Source: Ensifer adhaerens (lineage in GTDB: Bacteria > Pseudomonadota > Alphaproteobacteria > Rhizobiales > Rhizobiaceae). Taken from it: a stretch of 64,000 bases of DNA. Below are positions 8,441 to 18,532 of the stretch, one piece after another (positions within the stretch are counted from its first letter, which is position 1; every line of letters starts with the position of its first letter). The notes under the pieces were generated by a model. That model was not told the DNA's origin. It searched no databases and was given only the letters and a program-made list of their open reading frames with translations. The position numbers were made by a program, and so were the translations under genes. The stretch covers positions 2,418,001 to 2,482,000 of the forward strand of contig NZ_CP083349.1 in the NCBI RefSeq assembly GCF_020035535.1. The letters run 5' to 3'.

Positions 8441-9226
8441 ATGCGCCGGCTTCTCCTGGCTCTGCTGCCCATTGCCACCCTCCTTTCCGCCTGTTCGTCG
8501 ACCGATTACGACCTGATGCAGACGGCATCGATCCCGCCGCGCTTCCAGGATAAGGACCCACAAGACTTCGGCGAGCGCACCCCGCAGCATCACAACATCC
8601 ACGGCATCGACGTTTCGAAATGGAATGGCGATATCGACTGGATGAAGGTGAAGAACTCCGGTGTCTCCTTCGCCTTCATCAAGGCGACGGAAGGCAAGGA
8701 CAGGGTCGACACCCGCTTCAACGAGTACTGGCAAAAGGCGCGTGCCGCCGGCATCCCCTATGCGCCCTATCACTTCTACTATTTCTGCTCGACCGCCGAC
8801 GAACAGGCCGACTGGTTCATCGCCAATGTGCCGAAGACCGCAGTCTACCTGCCGCCGGTGCTCGACGTCGAGTGGAACGGCGAATCGAAGACCTGCCGCC
8901 ACCGCCCGACGCCGGATGAAGTGCGCGTCGAGATGAAGCGCTTCATGGATCGCCTCGAAGCGCACTACGGCAAACGCCCGATCATCTACACCTCGGTCGA
9001 CTTCCACCGCGACAATCTCGTCGACCAGTTCAAGGAGCATCACTTCTGGGTGCGCTCGGTCGCCAAGCATCCTGGCGAGGTCTATGTCGAGCGCCGCTGG
9101 GCCTTCTGGCAATACACCAGCACCGGCGTGATCCCGGGCATCGACGGCAGCACCGATATCAACGTCTTCGCCGGTTCGGCGAAAAACTGGAAGAACTGGG
9201 TCGCAGCGGTCTCGCAGCCGAAGTAA
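8441..9226 (+). CDS. GH25 lysozyme-like lipoprotein
   Basis: 261 residues from ATG 8441. I chose this start over the upstream in-frame 8345 because it gives a clean lipoprotein signal with lipobox LSAC (Cys about 17). A glycoside hydrolase family 25 domain follows (about 50-255) with GIDVSKWNGDIDW near its start and the catalytic DVEW acidic pair (PVLDVEWNG). It ends with the characteristic WAFWQYTSTG and DINVF. The predicted role is cleavage of the peptidoglycan N-acetylmuramyl bond from the periplasmic side of a membrane. Its neighbour downstream is another murein hydrolase, separated by 250 bases with a GCCGGC hairpin at 9228-9245, so a separate unit is likely. Confidence 0.9.
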   Translation: MRRLLLALLPIATLLSACSSTDYDLMQTASIPPRFQDKDPQDFGERTPQHHNIHGIDVSKWNGDIDWMKVKNSGVSFAFIKATEGKDRVDTRFNEYWQKARAAGIPYAPYHFYYFCSTADEQADWFIANVPKTAVYLPPVLDVEWNGESKTCRHRPTPDEVRVEMKRFMDRLEAHYGKRPIIYTSVDFHRDNLVDQFKEHHFWVRSVAKHPGEVYVERRWAFWQYTSTGVIPGIDGSTDINVFAGSAKNWKNWVAAVSQPK

Positions 9227-9476
9227 GGCCGGCATTCTTGCCGGCAAGTGCGGCAAGGAACCCCATTTTCTTCTTTCGGTCATAATGCTCTGAAAGAGCA
9301 ACGGCAGATTTACAGTGCCGCACGTCCCCAAGGACGCGCAAACGCCGCTGTAACATTTTTGAACCGCTGCATGAGACATCCTTGGGTCGATCGCGATCTG
9401 GAGATTTATGCAGCGAATCCAACAATTTGGCTGCCCGTGCGGTGTCTCCCTCACCCCGCGGCCACAGAAAGGAATT

Positions 9477-10709
9477 ATGATGAACCGCACTGCCCGGCAC
9501 GCCCTGGCCTCCGTCGCCCTCCTGGCGCTCACCGCCTCCACCGCGTTTGCACAGACCGCGACCCAGACGGGCGCCCAGGGCGCCGCTCCGGCTGTCGCCT
9601 GCGGCGGCGACCTCGGTGCCTTCCTCCAGGGCGTGAAGGCCGAAGCAGTCGCCAAGGGCGTTCCGGCCGATGTCGCCGATCGGGCGCTTGCGGGTGCTGC
9701 CATCAACGAGAAGGTGCTCAGCCGCGACCGGACCCAGGGCGTCTTCAAACAGACCTTCACCGAGTTTTCCAAGCGCACGGTCAGCAAGTCGCGCCTCGAC
9801 ATCGGCCAACAGAAGATGAAGGAATATGCCGACGTCTTCGCCCGCGCCGAGAAGGAATTCGGTGTGCCGGCCCCCGTCATCACCGCCTTCTGGGCGATGG
9901 AGACCGACTTCGGCGCCGTCCAGGGCGATTTCAACACCCGTGATGCACTGGTGACGCTCTCGCACGACTGCCGCCGCCCGGAAATGTTCCGTCCGCAGCT
10001 GATCGCTGCCATCGAGATGGTGCAGCACGGCGACCTTGACCCGGCAACGACCACCGGCGCCTGGGCCGGCGAGATCGGCCAGGTTCAGATGCTGCCTGAA
10101 GACATCATCGCCTACGGCGTCGATGGGGATGGCGACGGCCACGTCAACCTGAAGAAGAGCTCGCCCGACGCGATCCTCACCGCCGCCAAGTTCATCCAGA
10201 GCCTCGGCTTCAAGGCTGGCCAGCCCTGGATCCAGGAAGTTAGCATTCCCGAAGAACTCCCCTGGGAAAAGACCGGCCTGCAGCCGGGCATGAAGGCGGC
10301 GGACTGGTTCGCGCTCGGCGTCAGCCCACGCGACGGCAACACCGCCAATGGCAATCTCGAAGCCTCCCTGGTGCTGCCGCAGGGCCGCAAGGGTGTGGCC
10401 TTCCTCACCTACCCGAACTTCAACGTCTATCTCGAGTGGAACCAGTCGTTCATCTACACGACGTCGGCCGCCTACTTCGCCACCCGCCTCGCCGGCGCGC
10501 CGACCTATGAGGGCGGCAACCCGGAACCGGGCCTCGACGATGTCGGTATGAAGGCGCTGCAGACCAAGCTGCAGACGCTCGGCCATGACGTCGGCAAGGT
10601 CGACGGCATCCTCGGCTCCGGCACCCGCGCCGCCCTTCAGAAGGAACAGCTCCGCCTCGGACGCCCGGCGGATGGCTGGGCGACGCTGGAACTCCTGAAC
10701 GCCCTCTAA
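9477..10709 (+). CDS. MltB-type lytic murein transglycosylase with peptidoglycan-binding domain
   Basis: 410 residues from ATG 9477 (an ATGATG pair after AAAGGA); the in-frame codon at 9408 is too far upstream. A cleavable signal peptide ends near AFA-Q (about 24). The catalytic domain of the MltB/RlpA-linked transglycosylase family spans about 40-330, with the glutamate in FWAMETDFG and GEIGQVQMLP later. A C-terminal peptidoglycan-binding helical domain (about 350-408) ends in VDGILGSGTRAAL. It should cut glycan strands in the periplasm. A terminator follows. With the SLT lipoprotein, the GH25 protein and the L,D-transpeptidase it makes four murein enzymes within 22 kb, though not one operon. 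Confidence 0.92.
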   Translation: MMNRTARHALASVALLALTASTAFAQTATQTGAQGAAPAVACGGDLGAFLQGVKAEAVAKGVPADVADRALAGAAINEKVLSRDRTQGVFKQTFTEFSKRTVSKSRLDIGQQKMKEYADVFARAEKEFGVPAPVITAFWAMETDFGAVQGDFNTRDALVTLSHDCRRPEMFRPQLIAAIEMVQHGDLDPATTTGAWAGEIGQVQMLPEDIIAYGVDGDGDGHVNLKKSSPDAILTAAKFIQSLGFKAGQPWIQEVSIPEELPWEKTGLQPGMKAADWFALGVSPRDGNTANGNLEASLVLPQGRKGVAFLTYPNFNVYLEWNQSFIYTTSAAYFATRLAGAPTYEGGNPEPGLDDVGMKALQTKLQTLGHDVGKVDGILGSGTRAALQKEQLRLGRPADGWATLELLNAL

Positions 10710-10750
10710 GCGAACTTCGGGCCACGGATGCGGCTCGGCCTAGCAGCCAG

Positions 10751-10786
10751 AACCCCGGGGATCGGAAGCGATTCCCGGGGTTTCCT
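10751..10786 (+). terminator. Rho-independent terminator; remainder of 10710-11018 gap empty
   Basis: AACCCCGGG (10751-10759) pairs with CCCGGGGTT (10774-10782), followed by TCCTTATC, 41 bases after the transglycosylase stop. The rest of the 309-base gap up to 11018 shows no credible gene, only the leader of the EamA exporter gene. Confidence 0.75.
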
Positions 10787-11018
10787 TATCCGAGATGCAG
10801 GTCCACCCCGGAGGCACGCACGGCGCATCTCGAAGCGTTGCCCTTCCCTCGATCAGTCGGCAAGAACCGGGTGGCATGCGCCAAGACGCCGGGCTATGAA
10901 ATAGGCGTCAGATCACAACCGGCCCGGGTACCGGACGCAGCCTTTGCGCCATACGCACATTCGCCGCCTGGATGAGGCTGACGGACGACAAGGCGATCAG
11001 TACGGACGGGGCATAACC

Positions 11019-11957
11019 ATGAATGCGCGAACCACAATCGACGGCCATCAGATGAGCGTTAGAACCTGGATGCTGCTGGCGCTGCTCGGTCTCATCTGGG
11101 GCGGGTCCTTCTTCTTTGCCCGCGTGGCCGTTGCCCACGTGCCGCCGTTCACGCTGGTGGTCCTGCGCCTGGGCCTCGCAGCACTTGCCCTGCACCTCTA
11201 TATCGGCGGCCGCTTCGGCATCTATCAGGCACTTGCCGGACGCTGGCGCGAATTCGCGCTGATGGGGCTGATCAACAATGCCATCCCGCATGCCTTCATC
11301 TTCCTCGGCCAGACACAGATCGGCGCCGGGCTCGCGGCAATCCTCAATGCCACGACGCCGGTCTGGACCGTCATCATCGCCAACATGGCGACCGAGGATG
11401 AAAAGCTGAGCTCCGCCAAGATTGCCGGCTGCCTGCTGGGGCTCACCGGCACCGTGGTTCTGATCGGGCCGAGTGCGCTTGCCGGCCTGTTCGGCACGAC
11501 AAGCAGCATCCCGCTCTGGGCGCTCGTCCTGCCGGTGCTGGCCGCCGTCAGCTATGGCTTCGCGGCGACCTACGGCAAGCGCTTTCGCAATCTCGCCCCA
11601 CCGGTGACGGCCGCCGGACAGCTCACCGCTTCGACCCTGATGATGCTGCCCGTTGCCGCGTTCTCCGATGCGCCCTGGACACTGCCGATGCCGCCGATCG
11701 AGGCGACGCTTTCGATCCTCGGGCTCGCGCTCGTCTCGACCGCCTATGGGTACATTCTCTTTTTCCGGATCATGGCGGAAGCCGGCGCCACCAACGCCTC
11801 GCTCGTCACCTTGCTGGTGCCGCCAAGCGCGATTCTGCTCGGCTATCTCTTCCTGGGGGAAACGCTGCAGGCGGCCGACATCGCCGGCATGGCGCTGATC
11901 GCCCTCGGTCTCGCCGTGCTTGACGGACGGCTTCTACGGCTCAGACGGGCTGCCTGA
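11019..11957 (+). CDS. EamA/DMT-family transporter
   Basis: 312 residues from ATG 11019 (an in-frame ATG at 11052 also possible). About ten membrane segments arranged as two EamA repeats; the first opens with LLGLIWGGSFFFARVAV and the second with ALVLPVLAAVSYGFAATYGKRF. The drug/metabolite transporter superfamily exports amino acids, nucleobases or other metabolites; the substrate is unknown. The stop is followed by a 249-base AT-richer gap leading to the small peptide at 12207. A second EamA protein is at 18533, but the two are not close copies. Confidence 0.88.
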   Translation: MNARTTIDGHQMSVRTWMLLALLGLIWGGSFFFARVAVAHVPPFTLVVLRLGLAALALHLYIGGRFGIYQALAGRWREFALMGLINNAIPHAFIFLGQTQIGAGLAAILNATTPVWTVIIANMATEDEKLSSAKIAGCLLGLTGTVVLIGPSALAGLFGTTSSIPLWALVLPVLAAVSYGFAATYGKRFRNLAPPVTAAGQLTASTLMMLPVAAFSDAPWTLPMPPIEATLSILGLALVSTAYGYILFFRIMAEAGATNASLVTLLVPPSAILLGYLFLGETLQAADIAGMALIALGLAVLDGRLLRLRRAA

Positions 11958-12206
11958 ACGGGGAATCGAGCCGCGCTTTTCGTCCCCTTCCGAAGCGCTC
12001 ACGCACGGTTACAAGCGTTTATATTAACCTTGCGGAAGCGATTGTGAAAAAAATGTGGCAGACATAAAATGATAGATATTTCAACTATATAACCCTGTGA
12101 ATAAGGCCACTCCCCCTCACGGATTTCGCACTGCAGCACAAGTTTCGCTTTAACACTTCGTGATTTCGCCCTATGTTTTAACGCGTTAACGCAGGGAGGG
12201 TCATCC

Positions 12207-12284
12207 ATGGGCCTTACACATTCGCTGAATGTCCTCATGATCAGTGCAGCGTTCGTATTCGTGGCCACGATGCTTTTCATCTGA
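12207..12284 (+). CDS. 25-residue single-pass membrane peptide
   Basis: ATG 12207 to TGA 12284 encodes 25 residues starting MGLTHSLNVLM and ending VATMLFI, nearly all one hydrophobic helix (residues 7-25) with a short N-terminal polar head. A strong GGGAGG sits 7 bases before the ATG. Upstream is a palindromic ACGCGTTAACGC-like stretch (12181-12192) and AT-rich sequence that could hold a promoter. The strong ribosome site, lack of charged residues in the helix and position in an otherwise empty 535-base gap favour a real gene. I recall similar very short membrane ORFs in Rhizobiaceae but cannot verify it. Function unknown. Confidence 0.6.
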   Translation: MGLTHSLNVLMISAAFVFVATMLFI

Positions 12285-12403
12285 TGAGCGGCCGCTGAGA
12301 GTCCAAAACCGAATAGGGACTTTAATTTCCGGAAATCCATTCTGCAGCACCAAGCAAGCTAGACCGCCAAGAGAGCACAGGGTCTAAACGCTGCGACAGA
12401 AAA

Positions 12404-12437
12404 GAAAGCGCATGAAGGTCAACCTTCATGCGCTTTC
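12404..12437. terminator. Bidirectional terminator between small peptide and metF
   Basis: Perfect 15-bp arms, GAAAGCGCATGAAGG (12404-12418) and its complement (12423-12437), loop TCAA. TCATTTT follows on the + strand and TTTTCTGT on the - strand. It can end both the small-peptide transcript and the leftward metF operon. Confidence 0.9.
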
Positions 12438-12492
12438 TCATTTTCGGATATCTGTCAGTCTAAGGCGCCCACGGCCGGTGCGCCTGGGAACC

Positions 12493-13449
12493 TCAGGCCG
12501 CCGCACCCGCCGCCGCCTGGAATCGCGCTTCGGGGAGCACCACGCTCGGCTCCGCTGCGACCCGCTCGAAGCCGACAAGGTCCAGCACGGCCGTCACCAA
12601 GGGCGAGCGGTTCATCGTGTAGAGGTGAAAATCGCGCACGCCGCGACGCGCGAGATCGACAATCTGCTCGGCGGCGATGTGTGTCGCCTCCTTGAAGCGC
12701 TCGGCCGCCTGCTCTTCCAGATGCACGAGCCGCGTGACGATCGCCTCCGGCACGGTGGCGCCACAGAGGCCGGCAAACTTCTGCACCTGCGTCAGATTGT
12801 TGATCGGCAGGATGCCCGGCACGATCGGGATGTTGACCCCTGCGCGGCGCACGCGTTCGAGGTAACGCTCGAAATCGTTGTTGTCGAAGAAGAACTGGGT
12901 CAGTGCGCGGGTGGCGCCGGCATCGACCTTGCGCTTCAGCATTTCGATATCGGCGGCCACGTCAGGGCTCTCCGGATGCTTCTCCGGGTAGGAGGAGACG
13001 GAGATCTCGATGTCGTCGCCCCGGGCGCGAATTGCCTGCACCAGGTCGGTGCTGCTCGCATAACCATCCGGATGCGGCTCATAGGTGCTGCCGATGCCGC
13101 CCTGCGGGTCGCCGCGCAGTGCCACGAAGTGGCGGACGCCATAATCGATATATTCGTCGATGACCGCATCGACTTCCGCCTTCGGTGCGCCGACGCAGGT
13201 CAGGTGCGCCGCCGTGTTGGCAAAGCCCTTCTCCTCGATCATCCGCCGTACCGTCGTCAGCGACCGCGCCTTGGTCGAGCCGCCAGCACCGTAGGTGACC
13301 GTCACGAAGGCGGGACCGAAAACCGAGAGGTCCTCCGCCGTCTGGAAGAGCTGCGCTTCCATTTCATCGGTCTTGGGAGGGAAGTATTCGAAAGAGAGCC
13401 TCAGATTGCCGCGCTCGGCCGGATAAAGCGTCTGTGCCGTCATTCTCAA
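12493..13449 (-). CDS. metF: Methylenetetrahydrofolate reductase
   Basis: 318 residues. It reduces 5,10-methylene-THF to 5-methyl-THF with NAD(P)H and FAD, supplying methyl groups for methionine synthesis in the cytosol. The family signatures LRLSFEYFPPKTDEME (N-terminus, catalytic Glu), VTVTYGAGGST, HLTCVG, YGVRHFVALRGDPQG and VPGILPI all appear in order. The length is close to E. coli MetF (296) with a short C-terminal extension. It overlaps the upstream ArsR-methyltransferase gene by 4 bases (ATGA), so both are translated from one message. A bidirectional terminator lies 56 bases past the stop. Confidence 0.95.
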   Translation of the reverse strand: MRMTAQTLYPAERGNLRLSFEYFPPKTDEMEAQLFQTAEDLSVFGPAFVTVTYGAGGSTKARSLTTVRRMIEEKGFANTAAHLTCVGAPKAEVDAVIDEYIDYGVRHFVALRGDPQGGIGSTYEPHPDGYASSTDLVQAIRARGDDIEISVSSYPEKHPESPDVAADIEMLKRKVDAGATRALTQFFFDNNDFERYLERVRRAGVNIPIVPGILPINNLTQVQKFAGLCGATVPEAIVTRLVHLEEQAAERFKEATHIAAEQIVDLARRGVRDFHLYTMNRSPLVTAVLDLVGFERVAAEPSVVLPEARFQAAAGAAA

Positions 13450-14465
13450 ACTCCCCCTGCATGGACGCGCGGCCGCGGCGTTTCATTCTCATTCACGGCG
13501 CGCCGGTCGCGCGCCAGCCAGATCGTCACCGTCAACTTTTCTTCCCCGGCGCCTTCCGGCGAAAGATCCGTGGTCTTCTCGAGCACCAGGCCAGCCTTGG
13601 CGAGCCAGTCGGCGATCACCTGGTGCGAGAAACCGAGGCGCGCATGCGCATGCTCGTCACGCAGATGCTCGAGCCCGTGCGGTGCGAAGTCGATGATGAC
13701 CACCCGGCCACCCGGCATCAGCATGCGCGCAGCTTCCGCGATCGCCGCCTCCGGCTCGTCGAGGAAATGCAGCACCTGGTGGATGGTGACGAGATCGAAG
13801 GCCTGTCCGTCGAGCGGCAGATTGAAGATGTCGCCGTGGCGGATCGAGGCCTTGGTGATGCCGGCGCGATCGAGATTGGAGCGCGCAACGGCAAGCATGT
13901 CGCGGCTGGCGTCGACGCCGACGCCGCGGCGGTAAAGCCCTTCGAACAGCTGCAGGATGCGTCCAGTACCGGTACCGAGGTCAAGCAGGCTCTCGACCGG
14001 CTCGTCACCGACCATCTCACGCAGCTTCGCCTCGACGTCGCGCTCGCTGACATGCAGGCGGCGAAGCTCGTCCCAGCCGGCGGCGTTGCGGCTGAAATAG
14101 GCCTGTGCCTTTTCGGCCCTCGCCTTCTTGAGCGTCGTCAGCCGCGCCGCATCGCGCGAAAGCACCGCGTCGCCGGCGGATGCTGCCGCCAGCATGGCCC
14201 GCACGAGTCCGACGCGCGCGCCGTCCTGTCTCAGGCGGAAATAGGCCCAGGCGCCTTCCTGATAACGATCGATGAGCTCGACCTCGGCAAGCAGCTTCAG
14301 GTGCCGCGAAATACGCGGCTGCGACTGCCCAAGAATTTCGGTAAGATCGGTAACGGTGAGATCGCCGGCGGCAAGCAAAGCGACGAGACGCATGCGGGTC
14401 GGCTCTCCCGCCGCCTTCAGTACGTCCACCAGCGCATCCAGACCCAGTTCTCTCTGAGCAGCCAT
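13446..14465 (-). CDS. ArsR-family regulator fused to SAM methyltransferase
   Basis: 339 residues from ATG 14465, preceded by GGGGAT; GTG 14483 and ATG 14477 are in frame but would overlap the operator-like palindrome. Residues about 1-85 form an ArsR winged helix (LVALLAAGDLTVTDL then QPRISRHLKLL). It lacks the ELCVCDL metal-binding cysteines, so it is not a metal sensor of the usual kind. Residues about 130-300 are a class I methyltransferase with SLLDLGTGTGRILQL. Being co-translated with metF, it probably controls methionine/SAM-cycle genes and may sense SAM or S-adenosylhomocysteine through the methyltransferase domain. That role is inferred from context. Enzymatic methyl transfer is not excluded. 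Confidence 0.88.
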   Translation of the reverse strand: MAAQRELGLDALVDVLKAAGEPTRMRLVALLAAGDLTVTDLTEILGQSQPRISRHLKLLAEVELIDRYQEGAWAYFRLRQDGARVGLVRAMLAAASAGDAVLSRDAARLTTLKKARAEKAQAYFSRNAAGWDELRRLHVSERDVEAKLREMVGDEPVESLLDLGTGTGRILQLFEGLYRRGVGVDASRDMLAVARSNLDRAGITKASIRHGDIFNLPLDGQAFDLVTIHQVLHFLDEPEAAIAEAARMLMPGGRVVIIDFAPHGLEHLRDEHAHARLGFSHQVIADWLAKAGLVLEKTTDLSPEGAGEEKLTVTIWLARDRRAVNENETPRPRVHAGGV

Positions 14466-14480
14466 CGCGATCCCCATCAA

Positions 14481-14502
14481 CACATAAAGATATGTTTATG
14501 TG
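14481..14502. promoter_or_regulatory. Palindromic operator before the ArsR-methyltransferase/metF operon
   Basis: CACATAAA (14481-14488) GATATG TTTATGTG (14495-14502) is a near-perfect AT-rich inverted repeat ending 15 bases upstream of the chosen start. ArsR-family proteins bind such palindromes, so autoregulation is likely. This is inference from position and symmetry. Confidence 0.6.
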
Positions 14503-14688
14503 ATTTGCGAGATCGGTGCAAGCGGATTTGCGTGGAAAGGCCGAACAATGGCGCGCGCAAGACAGGTTTTGCGCCCCGACGCGTCCGCGGCAAGCGGCGC
14601 GTTAAACGGCGCGTCGCTGCGCCTCAGCCCGACGATTTCAATCCGTTCCCGATTTTACTGAGCGCATCACGGCCCGAGCGCCAAAGGA

Positions 14689-14718
14689 AAACGGGCGAAG
14701 CCTTCGCTTCGCCCGTTT
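14689..14718 (-). terminator. Terminator of ettA
   Basis: AAACGGGCGAAG (14689-14700) and CTTCGCCCGTTT (14707-14718) pair over 12 bp; TTTTCCTTT follows in the leftward direction. A second hairpin, GGCGCCGC (14768-14775) with GCGGCGCC (14783-14790), lies nearer the ettA stop. The remaining part of the 334-base gap 14466-14799 has no gene. Confidence 0.85.
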
Positions 14719-14799
14719 CGTGAAGTCAAGTCGCACCGCCTGTTTGCGCGAGCGGTTGCAAGCAATGGGCGCCGCACTCATGGCGGCGCCGATCACAGG

Positions 14800-16449
<1,650 letters not shown>

Positions 16450-16617
16450 GAGGGAATGCTCCGCAGGGAAAGGAAATTTGCCCGCTATGTAGGCGAATTA
16501 TAGGAAGGGGGCAATGAGCAAAGGCGTTCGCCCCGGCTTGTCCCCCCAACCTATCCCTTGCGGCTGCCCTGCATCGAAAGCGCTCTCGCGGCCGAAGTAC
16601 GGTGTCTGCGAGGTCGG

Positions 16618-17400
16618 TCAGCTGCGCCCGGCCGTATCGGCAATACCCTTGGCGCATTTGAACTCGGTCGGCCCCGCCGCCTGGATCAGCGGCGCCAGGC
16701 TCGACGCCTTCAGGACGTCGCCGGTCAGCCCGATCGTCAGCCCGGTGATGACACTGCGGCCCTGAACCGTCTGGCAGCGCATGCGCACCCGATCCCCCGC
16801 ACCAGCGCCGAAGCTCTGGTCAAAGGCCTGCTTGATCGTCGCCTCGTCGAGCTCGGAACCGATGCGCTGGCGAAACAATGCGCCGACCGCCGAGCGATTG
16901 AGCTCGTCCAGCATGCGCAGCTGCACCGAGAAATAGTCGTCGACTGAACCGCTCTGGCAAGTACCGCTCATCAGCCACTGGTGCCGGTCGAGCCCGGATT
17001 GAACCCCCGGCATGGCGGTGAGCAGTCGCGCTGCCGTGTCATCGGCCATGGCAAGCTTCGGCAGTTCGAGCCAGCTGCCCTTGCGGTCCTTCGCGCGCGC
17101 CTCGGCCGCTACCCCGCAATAGCTCTTGCGCAGAGGCCAAAGGCCGTGCAGCGAGAGGTTGGTCGCATCGAACCGCTCCGCCGTCTGGCTCTCGCATTCC
17201 TTGCGCTGCGGCCGCGTTTCGCAGAAACCCGGCTGCCAGCTCACCGCCAGAACGTACTCCGTGCGGCCGGCCGCGTCGTTGGCGGCTCCTTGATCCGACA
17301 TTTCCTCGCCGGCAGCAAAGGCGGCCGGTGCCAGGAACAGCGCCAACGCCGCCAGCATTCCTGCCATCGGACCCGATATCGCCTTACAGAAACTAACCAT
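16618..17400 (-). CDS. RNase T2-family protein with altered catalytic box
   Basis: 260 residues from ATG 17400, chosen over 17421 because GGAGG precedes it. A signal peptide ends around AAFA (about 28-31). The fold is RNase T2: the first conserved box LHGLWP (with catalytic His) is intact and is followed by CxxGxx-type spacing cysteines. The second box, normally HEWxKHGTC, reads HQWLMSGTC here, so the catalytic Glu, Lys and second His are Gln, Met and Ser. The protein is probably periplasmic and either catalytically crippled or working by a different mechanism. Divergent from the hydrolase at 17586 across 185 bases. Confidence 0.85.
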   Translation of the reverse strand: MVSFCKAISGPMAGMLAALALFLAPAAFAAGEEMSDQGAANDAAGRTEYVLAVSWQPGFCETRPQRKECESQTAERFDATNLSLHGLWPLRKSYCGVAAEARAKDRKGSWLELPKLAMADDTAARLLTAMPGVQSGLDRHQWLMSGTCQSGSVDDYFSVQLRMLDELNRSAVGALFRQRIGSELDEATIKQAFDQSFGAGAGDRVRMRCQTVQGRSVITGLTIGLTGDVLKASSLAPLIQAAGPTEFKCAKGIADTAGRS

Positions 17401-17585
17401 GATATCCTCCTGCGGAAACAAAACAGGAACGAATATCGCTCAAAACGGGAAAAATGCAACTCTCAATTAAGATGAGCGCACATTCGCTTGTGACCTCATG
17501 CGCAACGAGCAACAAGCGACGATTGCCTTTGCCTTGCAAATCGATTTGATATCGGATTGGTCTGTCGTTGTAGCCGGGGGAAATC

Positions 17586-18521
17586 GTGTTCGGGCAGGTG
17601 AAGACACATCAAAGCCCGACCGGAGCCACTTTGACCTGGCGCCATTTCCCTGCGACCGCCGACGCCCGCGGCATCCTCCTCATCAGTCACGGACTTGCCG
17701 AACACTCAGGCCGCTACGCCCGCTTTGCCGAAGCCATGGCTGCGCACGGCTTCCATGTCTACGCCCACGACCATCGCGGCCACGGCGCGACGCGCGCGCC
17801 GGACGCGCCGCTCGGCATGTTTTCAAGCCGCGAGGGGCTCGACAAGGTCTTCGCCGATATAAGGGCCATTCGTGCAATCGCGACAGGCACCCATCCGGAT
17901 CTGCCGGTCGTTCTCTTCGGCCATTCCATGGGCGGGCTGATTGCACTCAACGCCGCCGAGGCCGATCCCGCCCTCTATGACGCGCTCGCCGTCTGGAACT
18001 CCAATTTCCGTCCCGGTCTTGCCGGCCGCGGCGGCCAGGTCATTCTGAAGGTCGAGAAGGCACTGAAGGGTTCTGACGTGCCGAGCCCGCTCCTGACCAA
18101 GCTCACCTTCGGCATGTGGGGCGGCGCGATCAAGGATCGCAAGACCGATCTCGACTGGTTGTCGCGCGACGATGCCGAGGTGGCTAAATACGCCGCCGAC
18201 CCGCTCTGCGGCTTCGATGCCACCGTCTCGCTCTGGCTCGATCTCTTCCGCCTATCCTTCGGCGGCGCCCGGCCCGACCGGCTGGCGCGGCTTCGGAAAG
18301 ACCTGCCCATCCACCTCGTCGGCGGCAGCGCCGACCCGTCGACCGAGATGGGCAGTGCCGTTCGCTGGCTCGGCGCCAGGATGAAAGCCGCCGGCCTGAG
18401 CAGCGTCACCGTCACCGTCTATGACGGCATGCGCCACGAAACCCTGAATGAAATCGGCCGGGAACAGGCGACGGCAGACTTTGCCGCCTGGTGCCTGCGC
18501 GCCGTCGCAGGCAAGCGCTGA
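17586..18521 (+). CDS. Alpha/beta hydrolase, lysophospholipase/monoacylglycerol lipase-like
   Basis: 311 residues, no signal peptide. An alpha/beta hydrolase core of the PldB/Hydrolase_4 type: HGLAEHSGRYARFAE (oxyanion strand), YAHDHRGHGAT, the nucleophile serine in GHSMGG (about 120), an Asp in GGSADPST (about 247) and His in GMRHETLNE (about 279). These match a complete Ser-Asp-His triad. The substrate is probably a lysophospholipid or monoacylglycerol, by family. The next gene starts 11 bases after the stop, so it is likely co-transcribed with the EamA exporter and perhaps the ThDP enzyme. Confidence 0.88.
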   Translation: MFGQVKTHQSPTGATLTWRHFPATADARGILLISHGLAEHSGRYARFAEAMAAHGFHVYAHDHRGHGATRAPDAPLGMFSSREGLDKVFADIRAIRAIATGTHPDLPVVLFGHSMGGLIALNAAEADPALYDALAVWNSNFRPGLAGRGGQVILKVEKALKGSDVPSPLLTKLTFGMWGGAIKDRKTDLDWLSRDDAEVAKYAADPLCGFDATVSLWLDLFRLSFGGARPDRLARLRKDLPIHLVGGSADPSTEMGSAVRWLGARMKAAGLSSVTVTVYDGMRHETLNEIGREQATADFAAWCLRAVAGKR

Positions 18522-18532
18522 CCGGAAATATC

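Noticed and set aside
11999..12340. A 113-codon leftward frame in the EamA-metF gap
   Set aside because: No ribosome site and no family resemblance; it overlaps the better-supported small peptide on the + strand.
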